Shown here: piece after piece, positions 8,424 through 17,568 of the stretch
Numbering within the stretch: position 1 is the stretch's first letter
How the letters are laid out: each line of letters starts with the position of its first letter
Notes under the pieces: generated by a model
The model's database searches: none
What the model saw: the letters and a program-made list of their open reading frames with translations, nothing else
Told to the model about the DNA's origin: nothing
Made by a program: the position numbers and the translations under genes
Assembly (NCBI RefSeq): GCF_024539815.1
Contig: NZ_JAHHIU010000036.1
Location: 1-64,000 of the forward strand
From: Streptomyces hayashii
GTDB taxonomy: Bacteria; Actinomycetota; Actinomycetes; Streptomycetales; Streptomycetaceae
Reading direction: 5' to 3'
Length of the DNA: 64,000 nt

Positions 8424-9169
8424 GCGCGCCCTCCCTGCCCGAGGAGGTCCCCGAGGTCCTTCACCACGACGTCCGCGCCGTGCGCGTACAGCGCGTCGGT
8501 CTGTCCGACCCGGTCGACGCCGACCACGTACCCGAAGTTCCCGGAGCGGCCCGCGTCCATCCCGGCCAGCGCGTCCTCGAAGACGGCCGCCCCCGCCGGC
8601 TCGACGCCCAGGTCGCGGGCGGCGGCGAGGAAGGTGTCGGGGTGCGGCTTGCCGGGCAGGTCCCGCTCCGCCGCGACGACGCCGTCGACGCGTACGTCGA
8701 AGAGGTCCTCGGCGCCGATCGACCGCAGCACGTCCCGCGCGTTGGCGCTGGAGGAGACGATCGCCGTGCGCAGTCCCCGCGCGCGGGCCGCTTCGAGGTA
8801 GCGCAGGGTGCCGTCGTAGGCCTGGACGCCCTGGGTGCGGATCTTCTCCAGGAGGAGTTCGTTCTTGCGGTTGCCGAGACCGTGCACGGTCTGCGCGTCG
8901 GGCGGATCGTCGGGTCCTCCCTCGGGCAGTCGCACGTCCCGGGAGGCGAGGAAGGCGCGGACGCCGTCCGCGCGCGGGCGGCCGTCGACGTACTCGTCGT
9001 AGTCGCCCGCGTCGAACGGCCGGAACCCGTCCCCGTCGCGTTCGCGCAGGAAGGCGTCGAACATCTCCTTCCAGGCGGCCGCATGGACGACGGCCGTGCG
9101 GGTGACGACCCCGTCGAGGTCGAAGAGGCAGGCCTGGATGGCCTCGGGAAGGCCGAGCGTCGTCGTCAT
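8420..9169 (-). CDS. pgmB: Beta-phosphoglucomutase, HAD superfamily
   Basis: A 249-aa haloacid-dehalogenase-type mutase interconverting beta-glucose-1-phosphate and glucose-6-phosphate. Visible motifs are FDLDGVVTRT (nucleophile and acid/base aspartates), the helical cap with KEMFDAFL and DYVDGRPR-like region, VSSSAN (motif II), GKPHPD (motif III lysine) and FEDALAG (motif IV). The cap and overall length fit beta-PGM rather than a phosphatase. It is first in a two-gene operon and its stop overlaps the GH65 start by four bases. ATG at 9169 is used because the homology starts at FDLDG shortly after; no strong ribosome site precedes it. Confidence 0.88.
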   Translation of the reverse strand: MTTTLGLPEAIQACLFDLDGVVTRTAVVHAAAWKEMFDAFLRERDGDGFRPFDAGDYDEYVDGRPRADGVRAFLASRDVRLPEGGPDDPPDAQTVHGLGNRKNELLLEKIRTQGVQAYDGTLRYLEAARARGLRTAIVSSSANARDVLRSIGAEDLFDVRVDGVVAAERDLPGKPHPDTFLAAARDLGVEPAGAAVFEDALAGMDAGRSGNFGYVVGVDRVGQTDALYAHGADVVVKDLGDLLGQGGRA

Positions 9170-9231
9170 ACAGGCCCGGTTCCCCGTGATCGGCCCCCTC
9201 AACAGTGTGGCGCGCGCCACACCTTGGCGTG

Positions 9232-9627
9232 CTACTCGTGCGGGAACGAGTGGTGCTCGTGCGCGATCAGCCAGCGGCCGCTCTCCTTGCGCAGGCCGAA
9301 GGTGAGGCGCAGCCGCAGCGTGGGGTTCTCGGCCAGCTCCTCGGGCGTGCCGCAGCGCAGCAACGCGTGGGCGTAGGCGACGTCCTGACCGGCGGTGACG
9401 TCGAGGGTGTCGATGTCGAAGCGCGCGCCCTGGGCCTGCCAGGCGAAGAAGGGCGGCCACAGGGCCCGGTAGGCGGCCAGGCCCCGCAGGCCCGCGTGGG
9501 GCGGCGGGACGTAGTACAGGACCAGGTCGTCGGCGTGGTCGGCGAGGACGGTGTCGAGGTCCCCGCGGCGGACGGCGTCGGCCCAGCGGGTGATCAGGGT
9601 GCGGATCTGCGTCTCGTCGTCGGGCAA
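9232..9627 (-). CDS. NTF2-like / SgcJ-EcaC type SnoaL-fold protein
   Basis: A 131-aa protein of the nuclear-transport-factor-2-like fold: TQIRTLITRWADAVRRGDLD, then DDLVLYYVPPP, FDIDTLDVTAGQDVAYAHALLRCG, TLRLRLTFGLRKESGRWLIAHEHHSFP, which is the SgcJ/EcaC pattern. Members are often annotated as ketosteroid-isomerase-like, with few having demonstrated activity. The start is TTG at 9627, chosen because GAGGAGG lies 9 bases upstream, while the longer frame into the kinase antisense has no ribosome site. It is divergent from the P-loop kinase gene 57 bases away. Confidence 0.75.
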   Translation of the reverse strand: MPDDETQIRTLITRWADAVRRGDLDTVLADHADDLVLYYVPPPHAGLRGLAAYRALWPPFFAWQAQGARFDIDTLDVTAGQDVAYAHALLRCGTPEELAENPTLRLRLTFGLRKESGRWLIAHEHHSFPHE

Positions 9628-9684
9628 GGGGTCGTCCTCCTCTCCCTGCGGGTCTCCTTCCAGGAGACTGCGACACTCTGCTGT

Positions 9685-10323
9685 GTGCTCACTTTCGATG
9701 ATCTGCTGTGCCGGGCCCGTTCTCTCGCCGGGGGAGGCGGGCGGGCGCTGCTCGGCATCGCCGGCGGTCCCGGCGCGGGCAAGACGACCCTGGCGCGGCG
9801 TCTGGTGCGGGAGCTGAACGGCACGGGCGAGCCGTGGGCCGTTCAGGTCCCGATGGACGGTTTCCACCTGGCCGACGTCGAGCTCGACCGGCTCGGCCGC
9901 CGGGACCGCAAGGGGGCGCCGGACACCTTCGACGCGGCCGGTTACGCGGCGCTGCTGCGGCGGCTGCGGGAGGAGGCGGACGGCGAGGACATCGTGTACG
10001 CGCCCGGCTTCGAGCGGGTGCTGGAGCAGCCGATCGCGGGGGCCGTGCCCGTTCCGCCGGCGGCCCGGCTGGTGGTCACGGAGGGCAACTACCTTCTGCT
10101 CGGCACGGGCGCCTGGCGGCGGGTGCGGGCCGCGCTGGACGAGGTGTGGTTCTGCGAGAGCGACGAGGACGAGCGGGTGCGCCGACTGGTCGCCCGGCAC
10201 GAGGAGTTCGGCAAGGCGCACGAGGAGGCGGTGGCCTGGGTGCTGAGGAGCGACCAGCGCAACGCCGAGCTGGTGGCCGCGACGCGCGAGCGGGCCGATC
10301 TGGTGGTGCCGCTGCCCCTGTGA
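9685..10323 (+). CDS. P-loop nucleoside/nucleotide kinase family protein (uridine kinase-like)
   Basis: A 212-aa soluble P-loop protein. Walker A is GIAGGPGAGKTTLARR near residue 28; QVPMDGFHLADVELDRLGRRD and GAPDTFDAAGYAALLRRL match the PRK/uridine-kinase/pantothenate-kinase clan, as does VVTEGNYLLL and the lid DEDERVRRLVARHEEFGK. Phosphate acceptor is unknown; uridine, fructose or another small alcohol are possible. GTG at 9685 is chosen because the conserved LTFDDLL helix follows; the nearest purine-rich site (CAGGAG) is about 18 bases upstream, so the start is not certain. Confidence 0.75.
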   Translation: MLTFDDLLCRARSLAGGGGRALLGIAGGPGAGKTTLARRLVRELNGTGEPWAVQVPMDGFHLADVELDRLGRRDRKGAPDTFDAAGYAALLRRLREEADGEDIVYAPGFERVLEQPIAGAVPVPPAARLVVTEGNYLLLGTGAWRRVRAALDEVWFCESDEDERVRRLVARHEEFGKAHEEAVAWVLRSDQRNAELVAATRERADLVVPLPL

Positions 10324-10479
10324 CGTCGCCGGCCGCGTCGTCGGTGCCGCGCGCCCGCTTCGGGACCACCAGCGAAGCACCGGGCGACGCCCCGGATGCC
10401 CGTCCGTCCCTCTCCCCCGCGTTCCTCCAGGGCGTCCGGCTGCCCGCGTACGCGGTGCGGGGCGCCCCGCGGACGGCGC

Positions 10480-12333
10480 TCAGCGGCTGAGTGCACGCAG
10501 TGTCAGCCGCGGTTCGCCGTGCGCGTCGTCCGGCCCGAGGACGGCGATGAAGGCGTCGGTGCGCACGGTCAGCCCGTCCTCGCCCCACTGCGCCGACGCG
10601 GCGAACGGCTCCTCGGCGCCGTAGCGCACGGCGAACACGTGCAGGTCGTCCGGCGCGTCCGCGATCGGGCCGGCTTCCAGCGCCGTCGAGCTGACCAGAT
10701 GACGCCAGCCCTCGTCCGGGTCGCCGTAGCCGCGCGGGTCGGCGGCGAGGGCGAAGGCGGCCTGCTCCTGGGTGAGTTCGGTGCGGGCGTCGAAGTGTTC
10801 CGGGCCCTGCGTCCCGGGGTGTGTCAGGCGCAGGTCGCCCGGCGAGGAGACCGCCGCCCGCGCCGTGCGGCGGACCCGGTCGCCGTCGTCCTCGGCGTAG
10901 GGGAGGCCGGCCAGCAGATACGGCGTCCCGTCGAGGCGTTCCACGGCGACCGTGGTCCACAGGGCCGTGCCGTCGGTGACGTACAGGGAGCGCACGTACC
11001 GCAGGACGTGGTCGCGGCCGACGACCGGTTTGGTGACGAGCTTGGCGGTCAGGCCGTCGGCGCGGACGTCGCGGACGCGGACCTCGCCCATCGGGCGGCA
11101 CAGCAGGAAGCCGTCGGTGACCGGCCCGAAGCCGTGCTGCCGGCCGACGGCGGCGGCCAGGCAGTACGTGCCGCCCGCCTCGATCACCGCGGGGGTCATC
11201 CGGTCGTCGAAGGCCACCGACACGGTTCCGGCGCGCAGTTGGTGGCGTGCCGCGTGCGGGGACGGTGTGCGGCGCCAGCGCGTGGTGTCCTGGATCTGCC
11301 AGACCAGCATCCACGCGAAGTGCCCGTCGACCCCGCCGTCCGCTCCGACCGCGTGCCGGGCCCAGCGGCTGTCGCCCCGGTAGCGGCCCAGGTCCGCGCC
11401 GATCCGTGCGCCGAAGTAGCGCAGGCCCAGCACCGACTCGAAGGCCGAGTGCTGCTCGCTGTAGCGGGGGCCGCCGTTGTCGAAGCCTCCGCCGGTGAGA
11501 CGGGCGTCGATGTAGCGGGCGAGGGCCTCGCCGTCCTCGGCGAACATCTCCTCGCCGCTGATCCGGTGGGCCTGCGCGAGGAAGGAGAGGGAGATCGGGC
11601 CGTAGTTGTTGTCGTAGGCGCCGCCGTGCTCGGGCGGGAGCAGGGCGCCCCGGTCGCGCACCCGGTGGGCGCGGATCTCGTCGGTGTAGAGCGCCAGGGC
11701 CCGCGCCCGGACCCGCTCCCCCGCCTCCGGCGGGAGACGACGGGCCAGCGTCAGTCCGCCCACCACGCAGCCGATCGCCTGGTTGCCGGCTCCCTGCGGG
11801 TTGAAGAAGGTCGCCTCGGTCAGCCAGCTCCAGTAGCCGCGGGCCACGTCCAGCAGTTCTGCCCGCTGCGCGTCGTCGACCAGGCCGTCCGCCGCGTCGA
11901 GGACGTTCACGGCCTGCAGCAGCGCCCACACCGTGCTCGGCCAGTCGCCGATGGGGTGGGCGCCCGCTTCGAGGACGTACCGCGCGTACGGGAGCCCGGA
12001 GCCGCGCGCCGTCAGGTTGGGGTAGCCGGGGTTGTCCTCCCGGTAGACCCGCTCGCGCAGGTGGAAGGCGAGGCTGCGGCGGACCGCCTCCGGCAGGCGC
12101 GGGTCCTTCGTGCGCTGCCAGGCCAGGGCCAGCAGGGAGGTGATGCCGAGGGAGGTGTCGCCGATGTCGTCGTCGCCGTCGGGGTGTTCGAGGTTTCCGT
12201 CCGGCGTCAGCCGTCGCAGGGCCTGTTCGGTGACGTCGGCCAGGACGGCGTCGTACGCCTCGGGGGTGTCGGGCAGATCGTGCAGCGGGCCGCGTTGGTG
12301 GAGGAGGTGCACGGGGGAAGACGTGGGGTGCAC
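10480..12333 (-). CDS. Large putative carbohydrate-active enzyme of unrecognised family (617 aa)
   Basis: A 617-aa protein without signal peptide. The first 330 residues look like an (alpha/alpha) toroid: repeated helical hairpins with GDTSLGITSLLALAWQRT, GAGNQAIGCVVGGLTLARR, GGAYDNNYGPISLSFLAQAH and GGFDNGGPRYSEQHSAFES. The remainder is beta-rich, as in glycoside hydrolases and polysaccharide lyases with a C-terminal sandwich. I cannot assign a CAZy family. It is the last gene of the sugar importer operon (binder, two permeases, 572-aa enzyme, this one), so it probably processes the imported oligosaccharide in the cytoplasm. Start GTG 12333 has AAGGG upstream. The function is inference from fold and context. 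Confidence 0.6.
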   Translation of the reverse strand: MHPTSSPVHLLHQRGPLHDLPDTPEAYDAVLADVTEQALRRLTPDGNLEHPDGDDDIGDTSLGITSLLALAWQRTKDPRLPEAVRRSLAFHLRERVYREDNPGYPNLTARGSGLPYARYVLEAGAHPIGDWPSTVWALLQAVNVLDAADGLVDDAQRAELLDVARGYWSWLTEATFFNPQGAGNQAIGCVVGGLTLARRLPPEAGERVRARALALYTDEIRAHRVRDRGALLPPEHGGAYDNNYGPISLSFLAQAHRISGEEMFAEDGEALARYIDARLTGGGFDNGGPRYSEQHSAFESVLGLRYFGARIGADLGRYRGDSRWARHAVGADGGVDGHFAWMLVWQIQDTTRWRRTPSPHAARHQLRAGTVSVAFDDRMTPAVIEAGGTYCLAAAVGRQHGFGPVTDGFLLCRPMGEVRVRDVRADGLTAKLVTKPVVGRDHVLRYVRSLYVTDGTALWTTVAVERLDGTPYLLAGLPYAEDDGDRVRRTARAAVSSPGDLRLTHPGTQGPEHFDARTELTQEQAAFALAADPRGYGDPDEGWRHLVSSTALEAGPIADAPDDLHVFAVRYGAEEPFAASAQWGEDGLTVRTDAFIAVLGPDDAHGEPRLTLRALSR

Positions 12334-12382
12334 GGGGATCAGCCCTTCATGCCTGGGACGGCCACGGCGTGGGTGGTCGGAG

Positions 12383-14101
12383 TCATACGACGGGTGCGGG
12401 CCGGTGGGCGCGCAGTGCGACGGTCAGCGTCTGGGGCCCGTGTCCGCCGATGTGGACGCGGTTGCCGGTCGTCGCGTCGGTGCCGCCGACCACGGTGTGG
12501 TCCTGCCCGGGGTCGTAGCGCAGCACGTCGCTCCGGTCCGGTCCGGCGAGCGGTCCGCCCCTCTCGACGGCGGCCTCGACCCGGATCTCGTCGTCGCCGA
12601 CGCGGTAGGTCATCGGCTCGGTCGTCAGACACCAGCGTCCGTCGCCGAGCGGTACGGCGCCCTGCGGCTCGCCGCCCGGCCGGAAGGTCAGTTCGAGGGA
12701 CCAGGGCACCGGTGGGCCGCCGATGTCGATCCGCAGGTCGGCCCCTTCGTCCCGCAGGTCGACCTCGACCCGGGTCGTGTGGGAGACCTCGTCCTGAGGG
12801 CGGTCGGGGAAGGCCATCGCCGCGGAGAAGCGGCCCTCGTCCACCAGACGGTAGGCGCCGTCGTCGCGCCTGCGGTGGATCGGGAGCGGCTGGTAGTAGG
12901 CGGCGGTGAGGGTTCCGGTGAGCCGGTACCTGTGGTCGGCGAGCCGTTCCATGCCGTCGGCGCGGAACGGGCCCAGGTCGAAGAACCCCCGCGAGAGGCG
13001 GACCGCGTCGAGGACGGCGGCGCCGGCGAACAGGCGCAGGAAGGTGGGGTTGCAGGCGAGGCCCGAGCGGATGCGCCGGTGCTCGGGCACGTCGGAGCCG
13101 CCGTACACCACGGTGTGCGCGGTGGCCGAGGCGTGTGCGGCGAGGCGTGCGGTGGGGAGGTACCGGTCGCGTGGGAGCCTCTCCGCGTCCGGGGCCGGCA
13201 GGGCGCGGCACAGCTCCGGGGTGAGGAGGGTCCGGGCGAGCAGGTCGGGGTCGTCGATGCCGTCGGCGGCCGCCAGGCGGGCCGCGCGGGCGAAGTCGCC
13301 CCGGCCGGTGCGGATCGCGAGCAGCCGGTAGTGCGGCAGGTAGGGCCACAGCGGGAACGGGAGCCTCTGGTCCTGACGGCGCGAGTGGACGGTCTCCACC
13401 GTGCCGTCCGGCCGGATGAGGTCCAGCGTCGCGGTGAGGTTGCGTTCGACGGCGTCCCGCAGGTCGGCGCGGTCGAGCACCTCGGCGAGCAGGAGCAGCG
13501 ACGGGTTGGTCACGTGGGACGCGTAGAGGGCGCTGCGTTCCGAGTACAGGCCCTCCGCATCGATGTCGACGCCCTCGGCGAGCCACTCCTCGACGCGGTG
13601 GAGCAGCCGGTCGTCCGGGAACGAGCGGTGCAGCCGGGCCAGGGCCGCGCTCAGCTCCCAGCGGTGGTTGGGGGTGTGCACGCCTCCGGTCAGGAGACTG
13701 CCGGAGGCGGCGCGGGCGATCCGGGCGAGCCCGTCGGTGACCTCGCGCAGTTCCGGCCCCGCGCCGGCGGCGAGGACGTAGGCGTCGCACACGTCGTTGA
13801 CGGTGAACGCCGAGTCCGGCGGCGACTGCACGTTGTCGCCGCCGGCGAAGAGGCCGGTGGGGGTCTGCACGGCCCGCAGGGCACGCAGCTGGGTCGTCGC
13901 GGCGGCGACGGCCCGGTTGCTGCCGTGCAGTGCCGAGTCCGGGGACAGGTACGCCGCGACCAGGGTCTTCACCCGCCGTGCCAGACCACGGTGCGGCACA
14001 CCGGCGGGTTCCTCGTCGGGGCGGGCCGCCAGCGGGGTGGCCTCCCGGTCGGCGGCGCGGGCCGCCGACCGGACGAACTCGTGGTCGAGCGCGGTGGGCA
14101 C
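12383..14101 (-). CDS. Second putative carbohydrate-active enzyme of unrecognised family (572 aa)
   Basis: A 572-aa protein, no signal peptide. The N-terminal two thirds is helical with toroid-like repeats: FAGGDNVQSPPDSAFTVND, TGGVHTPNHRWELSAALARL, DIDAEGLYSERSALYASHV and RLPFPLWPYLPHYRLLAI. The Asn-His-Arg-Trp run resembles active-site helices of heparinase/hydrolase toroids. The last 200 residues form a beta-sandwich. Start is GTG 14101, with GAAGGA 6 bases before it and only 2 bases after the permease stop, so it is translationally coupled to the transporter. It lies beside the 617-aa enzyme and the two probably act in sequence on one substrate. I do not recognise the family; heparinase-like lyase or glycosidase are the likeliest types. 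Confidence 0.62.
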   Translation of the reverse strand: MPTALDHEFVRSAARAADREATPLAARPDEEPAGVPHRGLARRVKTLVAAYLSPDSALHGSNRAVAAATTQLRALRAVQTPTGLFAGGDNVQSPPDSAFTVNDVCDAYVLAAGAGPELREVTDGLARIARAASGSLLTGGVHTPNHRWELSAALARLHRSFPDDRLLHRVEEWLAEGVDIDAEGLYSERSALYASHVTNPSLLLLAEVLDRADLRDAVERNLTATLDLIRPDGTVETVHSRRQDQRLPFPLWPYLPHYRLLAIRTGRGDFARAARLAAADGIDDPDLLARTLLTPELCRALPAPDAERLPRDRYLPTARLAAHASATAHTVVYGGSDVPEHRRIRSGLACNPTFLRLFAGAAVLDAVRLSRGFFDLGPFRADGMERLADHRYRLTGTLTAAYYQPLPIHRRRDDGAYRLVDEGRFSAAMAFPDRPQDEVSHTTRVEVDLRDEGADLRIDIGGPPVPWSLELTFRPGGEPQGAVPLGDGRWCLTTEPMTYRVGDDEIRVEAAVERGGPLAGPDRSDVLRYDPGQDHTVVGGTDATTGNRVHIGGHGPQTLTVALRAHRPAPVV

Positions 14102-14103
14102 GG

Positions 14104-15006
14104 TCAGTCCTTCAGTCCGGCGTTGATGTCGGCGCCCATGACGTAGCGCTGGAAGACCAGGAAGATGGCGATCAGGGGGATCATGGAGATGACCGAGGCG
14201 CCGAGCAGCACCGACCAGTTGATGTTCTGCGCGCCGACGATGCTCTGGATGCCGATCTGCACGGTGAACTTGTCGGGGTCGTTGAGCATCAGAAGCGGCC
14301 AGATGTAGTCGTTCCACCGCCACTGGAAGGACAGGATGGCGAGCGTGAGCATGATGGGCCTGGAGATCGGCACCATGATCCGCATGAAGATCGCCAGTTC
14401 GCGGGCGCCGTCGATGCGCGCGGCTTCCACGAGTTCGTCGGGAACCGTCAGGAAGAACTGGCGGAACATGAAGCATCCGGTCGCGGTGAGCACGGCCGGG
14501 AGGATGATGCCGGCGAACGAGTTGTAGAGGCCCAGGTTGCGGACCACCAGGAACTCCGGGGCGAGCATGACCTCGCCCGGCAGCATCGTGGTGGCCAGGA
14601 TGCACAGGAAGAACGCCTTCAGCCATCGGTTGTCGTACTTGGCCAGGGCGTACCCGGTGCAGCAGCTGACGCCCACCGTGAGGATCGTCGTGATCACGCA
14701 CACGAGGGCGGTGTTGAGGAAGTACTGGGAGAAGTTGGCGCTGTCCCACGCTGCCTTGAATCCGGACAGGGTGGGATCGTGCGGAACCAGCGTCAGCGGG
14801 TACGAGAACAGCTCGCCGGCCGGCTTGAGGGAGCTGAGGATGAACCACAGCACCGGCAGCCCGTACAGGCACGCGAGGATCCAGAGCAGTGTCGTCGCCG
14901 GCACCGCCCGCCTGAGTCCGCCGCTTCCCCCCTTGCCGGGCCGCTTCTTGGAGACGGCCCGTCCGGGGCCGGCGTCGACCGGGCGGGGCGTGTCTGTGGT
15001 TGTCAT
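14104..15006 (-). CDS. Sugar ABC transporter permease, MalG type
   Basis: A 300-aa inner-membrane permease of the carbohydrate-uptake CUT1 family. About six membrane segments are visible; the cytoplasmic coupling loop EAARIDGARELAIFMRIMVP (EAAxxDGAxxxxxFxxixxP) is intact, so it should bind an ATPase. No ATP-binding subunit is encoded nearby, as in most Streptomyces sugar importers, which share MsiK. ATG at 15006 overlaps the stop of the other permease by the ATGA arrangement, with GGAGAACCG ahead of it. C-terminal VFQRYVMGADINAGLKD is typical of the MalG group. Confidence 0.9.
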   Translation of the reverse strand: MTTTDTPRPVDAGPGRAVSKKRPGKGGSGGLRRAVPATTLLWILACLYGLPVLWFILSSLKPAGELFSYPLTLVPHDPTLSGFKAAWDSANFSQYFLNTALVCVITTILTVGVSCCTGYALAKYDNRWLKAFFLCILATTMLPGEVMLAPEFLVVRNLGLYNSFAGIILPAVLTATGCFMFRQFFLTVPDELVEAARIDGARELAIFMRIMVPISRPIMLTLAILSFQWRWNDYIWPLLMLNDPDKFTVQIGIQSIVGAQNINWSVLLGASVISMIPLIAIFLVFQRYVMGADINAGLKD

Positions 15007-15917
15007 CGGTTCTCCACCCGCCGGTTGACGAAGAGCTGGACGAGCGCGACGGCCATCAGGATGAGCATGAGCACGAACGACGCGGCGCTCGCGTAGCCGA
15101 TCTGGCCCCGTTTGAAGCCGGTCTCGTAGATGTACTGGACGAGCAGGTTGTTCGAGGTGCCGGGTCCGCCGTTGTTGAGGGCGACGAACACCGGGTATTC
15201 CTTCATCGCGTTGATCGTGTTGAGCAGGATGACGATGAACGAGGTCGGCGCGATGCTCGGCAGCGTGATGCTGATGAACTGGCGCCACGGGCCGGCGCCG
15301 TCGAGCGCGGCCGCCTCGTAGTACGACACCGGCACGTTCTTGATGGCCGCGATGAAGAGCAGCATCGAGAAGCCCGTCCAGGCCCAGGACGCCGCCATCA
15401 CCACCACGATCAACGACAGGTCGGCGTTGGACTGCCACGGAACGGCGCTTCCGCCGAACTTCTCGATGACGTAGTTGACCAGTCCGAAGTTCTCGCCGAA
15501 CAGCCACCGCCACAGGACGCCCACGACGATGGGCGACAGCAGCCACGGGATGAAGAAGACGACACGGGCCACCGACGCGCCCTTGGCGTGCTTGTTCACC
15601 ACCAGGTTGGCTGCGAGCAGCGAGAGCGCGAAGTTCAGCGGGACGAACATCACGGCGTACAGCAGCGTGCGGGTCAGCGCGCTGTAGAAGGCGGAGTCCC
15701 CGATCAGGTGGTGGTAGTTGTCCAGTCCGACGAACTGGAACGCCCCGACGCCCGTGTAGTTCGTGAAGGAGTAGACGAGCCCGATCACCGCCGGCCAGAC
15801 GAAGAACAACGAGAAGAGCACGACATTGCCCGCGATGAGGACGAGCGGCGCGAAGACGTAGGTGCTGCGTCGTGTTCTGGGCGGGCTCACGGACACGTCC
15901 GGGGCGCGTTTGGTCAT
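15003..15917 (-). CDS. Sugar ABC transporter permease, MalF type
   Basis: A 304-aa permease with about six membrane segments and the coupling loop YEAAALDGAGPWRQFISITLP. The conserved N-terminal FFVWPAVIGLVYSFTNY segment and GLDNYHHLIGDSAF are classic for CUT1 MalF-like subunits. AGGAAG precedes ATG 15917. It pairs with the MalG-type subunit (four-base overlap) and with the lipoprotein binder 84 bases upstream in the operon. Confidence 0.9.
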   Translation of the reverse strand: MTKRAPDVSVSPPRTRRSTYVFAPLVLIAGNVVLFSLFFVWPAVIGLVYSFTNYTGVGAFQFVGLDNYHHLIGDSAFYSALTRTLLYAVMFVPLNFALSLLAANLVVNKHAKGASVARVVFFIPWLLSPIVVGVLWRWLFGENFGLVNYVIEKFGGSAVPWQSNADLSLIVVVMAASWAWTGFSMLLFIAAIKNVPVSYYEAAALDGAGPWRQFISITLPSIAPTSFIVILLNTINAMKEYPVFVALNNGGPGTSNNLLVQYIYETGFKRGQIGYASAASFVLMLILMAVALVQLFVNRRVENR

Positions 15918-16000
15918 CTTCCTGACTCCGTGCTGGTGGAAGGGATCTCTGTGGGCTCACGCCATGAGCCCGGCATCAGGTGGGCGCCCGGCCCTGCGGT

Positions 16001-17329
16001 CTACGATCCGCCGCCGACCTGCTGGTTGTAGCCGGCCACGATGTTCTCCAGGGCCTTGTCGGCCGACTGCTGGCCGTTGATCGCCTTGCCGAGCTCCGTC
16101 TTGGTCGGGTCCTCGGCGAGGCTCTTGCCCTTCAGCACCCAGTTGGTCTGCGCGCCGTTGAAGTAGCCGGAGATCGGTGCGTAGAGCGGGATCTCCTCGT
16201 TGTACAGCTTGAACGCCGCCTGCGCCGCCGGGGAGGTGAAGGGGTACTTCGGGTCGAGTCCGCTCTCGACCGGCAGGAAGCCGGACGTCTCGCACAGCAC
16301 GCGGTAGTGGTCGGGCTCGTACAGCCAGGACATGAACTTGGTCGCGGCGGTGGCCGCGTCGCCGTTGTTGTTGAAGCCCACCATCATGCCGCCGCTGTTG
16401 ACGTCGGAGGCCTGCACCGGCTGGGCGGGGGTCGGGACGCTCGCCCACTCGAACTTCTTGATGCTCTCGGCGAAGGAGGCGACCTGCCACACGCCGGACC
16501 AGTAGGCGACCACGTCACCGCTCTGGAACATGGCCGACGGGTCCGCGCCGCTGGTCCACACCGACTTCGGCATGGTCTTGTCGTCGTTCAGTCCGACGAA
16601 GTAGTTCACGGCCTTCTTGGTCGCGTCGTCCACCGAGAACTTGCCGGAGGAGTCCGCGTGGACGTACTTCCCGCCCATCTCGTACACCATGGCGCGGAGC
16701 CGGGACGGCGACTGGTCGAAGGTCAGGGAGTACTTGGCGTGGGTCTTCTCGCGGACCTCGTTCGCCGCCTTGATGAAGTCGGTCCAGGTCCAGGTCTTCT
16801 GGGGCGAGGCCGGGAAGGCGACGCCGGCCCTCTTGAACAGCGTGGTGTTGATGAACAGCCCGGACGCGGTGACGTCCGAGGGGATGGCCAGCACCTTGCC
16901 GGACGAGTCCTTGGCGACGAAGTTGGTGTTGATCTTGTTGGTCTTGTTGTCGGCGATGGACTTGAGGTCGATCAGCTTGCTCGACCAGATCGGGTCCAGC
17001 GACGGCACGGCCGCCACGTCGGGCAGCGAGTTCGCCTGCGCGGCGTTCTTCAGCTTCGTCGTGTAGCCGTCGTAGGGGATGTTGACCAGCTTGACGTCGA
17101 CGCCGGCTTCCTTCTTGTACTGCGCCACCAGCTTCTTCCAGCCCGCGTCCTGGCCCGGAACCGTGGAGATCCAGAACGTCAGCGACTTGGAGGTCCCGCC
17201 CGAGCTGCCGTCCGACCCGCAGGCGGAGAGCAGCAGGGCGCCTGCCGTGGCCACGGCAGCGAGGGGAACCAGGCGGCGTATGCCGCCGCGGCCGAGTCGG
17301 CGGGAGCGCCGCACACCCACAGTGGTCAT
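16001..17329 (-). CDS. Sugar-binding lipoprotein of the ABC importer
   Basis: A 442-aa extracellular solute-binding protein, family 1. The signal peptide has an arginine-rich start (RRSRRLGRGGIRR), a hydrophobic core and the lipobox LLLSACGSDG, so the mature protein is a lipoprotein on the outer face of the membrane. Family segments include the N-terminal LTFWISTVPGQDAGWKKL and the hinge region AYWSGVWQVASFAES. It is first in the operon and is preceded by a promoter and an AAGCGCTT operator core. The ligand is unknown; the two co-transcribed enzymes suggest an oligosaccharide. ATG 17329 is used; a longer in-frame reading has no ribosome site or signal-peptide sense. Confidence 0.9.
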   Translation of the reverse strand: MTTVGVRRSRRLGRGGIRRLVPLAAVATAGALLLSACGSDGSSGGTSKSLTFWISTVPGQDAGWKKLVAQYKKEAGVDVKLVNIPYDGYTTKLKNAAQANSLPDVAAVPSLDPIWSSKLIDLKSIADNKTNKINTNFVAKDSSGKVLAIPSDVTASGLFINTTLFKRAGVAFPASPQKTWTWTDFIKAANEVREKTHAKYSLTFDQSPSRLRAMVYEMGGKYVHADSSGKFSVDDATKKAVNYFVGLNDDKTMPKSVWTSGADPSAMFQSGDVVAYWSGVWQVASFAESIKKFEWASVPTPAQPVQASDVNSGGMMVGFNNNGDAATAATKFMSWLYEPDHYRVLCETSGFLPVESGLDPKYPFTSPAAQAAFKLYNEEIPLYAPISGYFNGAQTNWVLKGKSLAEDPTKTELGKAINGQQSADKALENIVAGYNQQVGGGS

Positions 17330-17568
17330 CTTCGATCCCTTTTTTTCGTCGTAGGGGACGGAGCACGGCGCCGACCGAAGCGGCACAGGTGCATTTTGCA
17401 GGAGGTTTCGCTTTCCGGGGGCGCGGCCTCGCCCGGCCGCGTCGCCTGTGCGGGTGCGTTCCCCGGCCTGCGGGCCGTCACCGTACGAGTACGCCCTCGT
17501 GCGGCTGCCGTACCTCATCGGGTACGGGCGGGACGCTCACCCCAAGCCGGTGTCCCGACCGACTTAGA

